Shown piece by piece: positions 60,916-64,000 of a DNA stretch of 64,000 nt (positions are counted from its first letter, which is position 1; every line of letters begins with the position of its first letter). A program made the translations under genes and the position numbers. Source of the stretch: Bacilli bacterium (GTDB taxonomy: Bacteria; Bacillota_I; Bacilli_A; RF39; UBA660); assembly GCA_017626405.1 (NCBI GenBank), contig JAGAIS010000006.1, positions 195,100 through 259,099 of the forward strand, in the 5' to 3' direction. The notes below the pieces were generated by a model that did not search any database, was not told where the DNA came from, and saw only the letters and a list, made by a program, of their open reading frames with translations.

Positions 60916-61699
60916 AACTAAAATTTTGTAAAATTGATAGAATAAGTAAAATCATTACACCAATACCTGTACATACAAGCATTTGCATTGTTTTACTTTC
61001 CATCTTATCAAGACGTGACTTATATCTTGCTTCACGAGCCTTTTGTTGTAATGCTGAAACTGTTCTTGAGAACGTCAATAATTGTTCTTGTTTCCTCTCT
61101 TGTTTACCTAATCCTAGACGATAAAGAAGTCGCATCATACGCATACTATCTCTAACTGGATATTCTTTAGCAAATTCCATATAAGGATTTATTGAAGAAT
61201 CACCAGCATTGATCTTTTCAATCATATCGCGTAGACCATCTTTGAAGATATCAGGAGCATCTCCAATAGATTTACCTAAAGCAACCGGAACTGTATAATG
61301 TTGAATTAAAATTTCCAAATTCTTTAAATAATATGGCAACTGAGTATCTATTAAGTGTAAGTGACCCTTATAATAGTTCTTAAGCTGTACATAAGGCAAC
61401 TTAAACATACCAAGGAAAACAGCAAATAGTATAAGTAATACTGTTCCAGAAAATTGAGAAATAAAGACAAATGACATTACTAGTGTTACTAGTAGAGCAT
61501 TTCTAAATCTCGAATTAAATAGTTTATCAATATCAATAGCATCACCATATTTAGCTTTAGCATAAAATTCAAAATCATCTTCCTGTAATCTCTTAAAATA
61601 ACCGGCGTTATCATCGACGAATTTATTGATACTAAATCCGCCAACATATTGCATAACATAGATTATAATTATTGCAAGTATTCCTAATTCAATATACAT
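60914..61699 (-). CDS. TadC-like type II secretion F-domain protein
   Basis: The 261-residue protein has helices at the N-terminus, near 65-100, and at the C-terminus, with a cytoplasmic GspF-like domain (LPYYLKNLEILIQHYTVPVAL, RMMRLLYRLGLGKQERKQEQLLTF). This is the TadC layout. It is the second F-type platform component after the TadB-like gene (2-base gap). The assembled system could be a flp/Tad pilus or a related secretion system. Confidence 0.85.
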   Translation of the reverse strand: MYIELGILAIIIIYVMQYVGGFSINKFVDDNAGYFKRLQEDDFEFYAKAKYGDAIDIDKLFNSRFRNALLVTLVMSFVFISQFSGTVLLILFAVFLGMFKLPYVQLKNYYKGHLHLIDTQLPYYLKNLEILIQHYTVPVALGKSIGDAPDIFKDGLRDMIEKINAGDSSINPYMEFAKEYPVRDSMRMMRLLYRLGLGKQERKQEQLLTFSRTVSALQQKAREARYKSRLDKMESKTMQMLVCTGIGVMILLILSILQNFS

Positions 61700-61701
61700 A
61701 A

Positions 61702-62595
61702 CTACTCACCACCTGTATCTTCATGATAGAATTTTTCACCAGAAATGATGAAATATGAATTTATCCATATTACAGCATGAAGCAAAATTTGAACATAAGG
61801 AAGTGCAAGCATTGCTTTATAATTATCTTTATTAAGTAGGAATTGAATAAGCATAACTAAGAAATATAATGCAATACCGAACATTAAGAATTTCTTATGA
61901 CTTACTTCACGATCCATCTTATCTCGATAGACACCTTCAACTAAAAGGTCGATGTCAAGCATCATGTTTTCTAGAGATTCACCAGAATCTTTGGCACCTT
62001 CTTTAGTAATTTGTAAGAAAAGTTGATGCATATTTTTAACCATATAATATGGATACTTTTGATTGAACATTTCAACAGCTTCATCGATCGTACCATTTTG
62101 ATATGACATATCAATCATCAAGCGAACATCGGATAAAACTGGATCTTCCAAAATTCCCGAGTCTCTTACTCCTTCAAGCGATTTAACAAAAGATTGAGTT
62201 GTATTAAATTCGTTGATGACGTTCGATGTATAAACTTGAATTTGCTCAAATATAAACTCTGAATACGTTTTCTTATTTCGCAAGAATGCTAAATATGGAA
62301 TAAACATAACAGCTGCAACACAATAGAGAATTGCCATTGCTATACTATAAAAGTACATATAACCAATAACGGCAAATAATCCACCAATAAGAATAACTTG
62401 AGTTCCATATTCTTTTGGCCCATACTCCATTCCTAGTTCTTTACTTTTTCTGCGAACTTCTTCATAACTATATGGAGCATATTTATTATATATTGTCTTT
62501 ATGCTATTAGTTATAAATTGATAGACGTTTTCACCATTTTGCTGTCTATAAGATAAGACAAATACGGCAATAACTAACATTAATATCAATTCCAT
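61702..62595 (-). CDS. TadB-like type II secretion F-domain protein
   Basis: 297 residues with helices near the N-terminus (1-16, 67-105) and at the C-terminus (about 238-285), and a GspF-like cytoplasmic region (QVYTSNVINEFNTTQSFVKSLEGVRD and SLENMMLDIDLLVEGVYRD). It matches TadB-like platform proteins. It sits between the ATPase and the TadC-like gene. Confidence 0.85.
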   Translation of the reverse strand: MELILMLVIAVFVLSYRQQNGENVYQFITNSIKTIYNKYAPYSYEEVRRKSKELGMEYGPKEYGTQVILIGGLFAVIGYMYFYSIAMAILYCVAAVMFIPYLAFLRNKKTYSEFIFEQIQVYTSNVINEFNTTQSFVKSLEGVRDSGILEDPVLSDVRLMIDMSYQNGTIDEAVEMFNQKYPYYMVKNMHQLFLQITKEGAKDSGESLENMMLDIDLLVEGVYRDKMDREVSHKKFLMFGIALYFLVMLIQFLLNKDNYKAMLALPYVQILLHAVIWINSYFIISGEKFYHEDTGGE

Positions 62596-62617
62596 AATAA
62601 CACTCCTTTCATATATA

Positions 62618-64000
62618 TCAATTAATTGGATTTACATTTGTAGTACCTTGAGGCACTTGTTGAACAGGCACTTGATTAACAACTTGATTCATCGCTGTAG
62701 GTTGAACTATTGGCGTATTAACTACAGCCGGATTTACTTGTCGAGGGACCTGTTGCAAAGCCTGTTGTGGTACTTGTTGAACTTGTTTTGGCGCTTGTTG
62801 GACTTGTTGTGGCATCTGTTGTGGTACTTGTTGTTTTGGTATCTGAACACTTTGCTGTACCTGACTCATTTGAGAAGTTCCTTGAACAACTGGTCTATTA
62901 ACAACACTTTGCTCAGGTTGTTGTTGAAGAGTTGTTTGAGGTGCCTGAGCTGAACTAGAAGCATTCATACTATTAATATCATTAATAGCTTTATTTACTT
63001 CTTCTATTTTATCATTAGTAGGTCCATTAAGATTAAAAGGATCTTCAGTATTAGTTGGAACCTTTTTCTTTTCTTCCTCTAATGAAACTTTATTTGTATC
63101 ATCAAATCCTTCTCCACTAGGTCCTAGTCCAAACGTATCTTCAGGTAAATTGACATTGCCAATTGCCAAATAATCAATTAAGTTTTTAGTTGGATTGTGA
63201 AGTATAACTGTACCATCTAAGTGTTTTTGATATAGTAGATTACTCTTAGGTACTTGTGTATCAGGATCAACATAGAATTCACAAACTTCAAGTATCTCAC
63301 GTTGAAATCTACCTAATCTTTTTGAATAATAACCTTTAACATATATACCAATTTGAACATATCTATGGATTGAACCTAAGAATTGTTGAGTATCTTGACT
63401 CGATTCAAGAAGTGAATACATACGCATTGGTATACTCGATGCCTTATCGGCATGGATAGTCGATAAAATGTGGTGACCTGATGAAATCGAGTTACGAACA
63501 GCTAAAACGGCTTCTGCTGAACGAACCTCAGATAGTAATATCCAAATTGGATTCTGTCTCATACAAGCTACCAAGGATTCTGTATATGACGCTATATTGT
63601 TTGTCTTCATAGCAACAATATCTCGAGTTGGGAAAATCTTATCTAAGTGAAGTTCTAGAGTATCTTCAATCGTGATAATCTTTTCATCTTCTTTTGTCTT
63701 ACTTGCCAAATACTTAACTAGTTCTGTTTTACCTGAACCAGTTTCTCCGGCAACCATTATATTACAATGTCCTTCAACACACTTAATTAAAAAGTCATGT
63801 ATTTGTTCAGTAACATATTGTTCACTTAGTAATTTTTCTTTATTTAATCTTATCTTTGCTGGTGTCTTACGAATAAGACAAGCAATACCATTTGTTGCAA
63901 TTGAGTCATGAACGAAATTCATACGAAGTTCAGCCGACTCAGCGTCTAGAAATGGATGAGCCATATTAAATGTCTTACCCATAACGTTAGAACATTGGAA
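62618..64000 (-). CDS. TadA/CpaF-like secretion ATPase with Gln/Pro-rich tail, 5' end outside window
   Basis: The visible part is a type II/IV secretion ATPase: Walker A AGETGSGKTELVK, Walker B/Asp box NPIWILLSEVRSAEAV, His box STIHADKASSIPMRM, as in TadA/VirB11. The frame stays open to base 64000, so the N-terminal domain is cut off; the ATG at 63982 is probably internal. After residue 290 or so the tail is unusual: 110 residues of Gln, Pro, Val and Asn with repeated QQVPQQ-type blocks. It drives assembly with the TadB/C-like proteins. Confidence 0.9.
   Translation of the reverse strand, partial: FQCSNVMGKTFNMAHPFLDAESAELRMNFVHDSIATNGIACLIRKTPAKIRLNKEKLLSEQYVTEQIHDFLIKCVEGHCNIMVAGETGSGKTELVKYLASKTKEDEKIITIEDTLELHLDKIFPTRDIVAMKTNNIASYTESLVACMRQNPIWILLSEVRSAEAVLAVRNSISSGHHILSTIHADKASSIPMRMYSLLESSQDTQQFLGSIHRYVQIGIYVKGYYSKRLGRFQREILEVCEFYVDPDTQVPKSNLLYQKHLDGTVILHNPTKNLIDYLAIGNVNLPEDTFGLGPSGEGFDDTNKVSLEEEKKKVPTNTEDPFNLNGPTNDKIEEVNKAINDINSMNASSSAQAPQTTLQQQPEQSVVNRPVVQGTSQMSQVQQSVQIPKQQVPQQMPQQVQQAPKQVQQVPQQALQQVPRQVNPAVVNTPIVQPTAMNQVVNQVPVQQVPQGTTNVNPIN

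Noticed and set aside
62648-62953. 101-residue ORF opposite the Gln/Pro-rich tail
   Set aside because: It is the complement of the repeats (Leu/Trp-rich) and has no ribosome binding site.
1-64000. Mollicutes genetic code (TGA = Trp)
   Set aside because: TGA ends real genes, for example the kinase at 10969 and the permease at 15949, and Trp codons are TGG.
1-64000. Mobile elements, prophage, integrase or attachment sites
   Set aside because: No transposase, integrase, long terminal repeat or duplicated tRNA end was seen; the tRNA-flanking gene alone is not enough.

Overview
The window is AT-rich DNA (GC about 28% by eye) from a Gram-positive, low-GC Firmicute (Bacilli or a close lineage). 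Ribosome binding sites are strong (AGGAGG, AGGTGA), and HU, FtsY-YlxM, MurG-DivIB, T-box leaders, sortases and SpoIVA are present. TGA ends several genes (for example at 10969 and 15949), so the standard bacterial code applies and not the Mollicutes TGA=Trp code. SpoIVA and SpoVIF, each behind a promoter that looks like the matching sporulation sigma type, point to an endospore former, possibly one with a compact genome. I cannot name the species. No insertion sequence, prophage, integrase, CRISPR array or rRNA was seen.

Layout. 1-7.4 kb: a VirB2-like membrane protein, then a minus-strand run murG-divIB-queH-prepilin-LtaS-like-ftsY-ylxM. 7.5-9.8 kb: a transglutaminase-like protein without its Cys, a VanY-type carboxypeptidase and HU. 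9.9-13.0 kb: a tyrosine-kinase/phosphatase polysaccharide control module with no glycosyltransferase beside it. 13-20.8 kb: spoIVA, an ABC exporter (ATPase plus two FtsX-like permeases), a secreted protein, a Nudix protein, spoVIF, and a DUF5305-like plus TasA-like pair. 20.8-26.4 kb: miaA, def, a second TasA-like protein, mtaB and two CPBP-type membrane proteins. 26.6-36.2 kb: a near-complete NAD salvage and recycling cluster (pncA, pncB, ADP-ribose Nudix, nadE, prs, nadD, pncC, nadK, nrtR) plus a small kinase-like gene. Its first promoter is a consensus TTGACA-17-TATAAT covered by inverted repeats that fit a repressor operator.

36.4-46 kb: a methyltransferase-like gene, a YetF protein, thrS with a T-box, then a surface module: a class B sortase with a large novel cytoplasmic domain, a second sortase and a thioester/SpaA-domain wall-anchored adhesin. 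46-51 kb: two tRNA genes, an orphan radical SAM protein, a papain/transglutaminase-like gene pair, a CmpB-type membrane protein, DegV and unknown genes. Two of these promoter regions carry AGATATCA repeats. 51-57.4 kb: ftsK, serS, proS (archaeal type) and a Nudix gene under a proline T-box. 57.5-60.9 kb: a reduced SUF iron-sulfur operon with a very short SufD-like protein and no SufB. 60.9-64 kb: TadC-, TadB- and TadA-like secretion/pilus genes; the ATPase runs off the right edge.

The most unusual signals are the NAD operon operator region, the AGATATCA repeats, the short SUF scaffold, the sortase fusion, and the two transglutaminase-like proteins (one lacking its Cys, one with a hairpin over its ribosome binding site).
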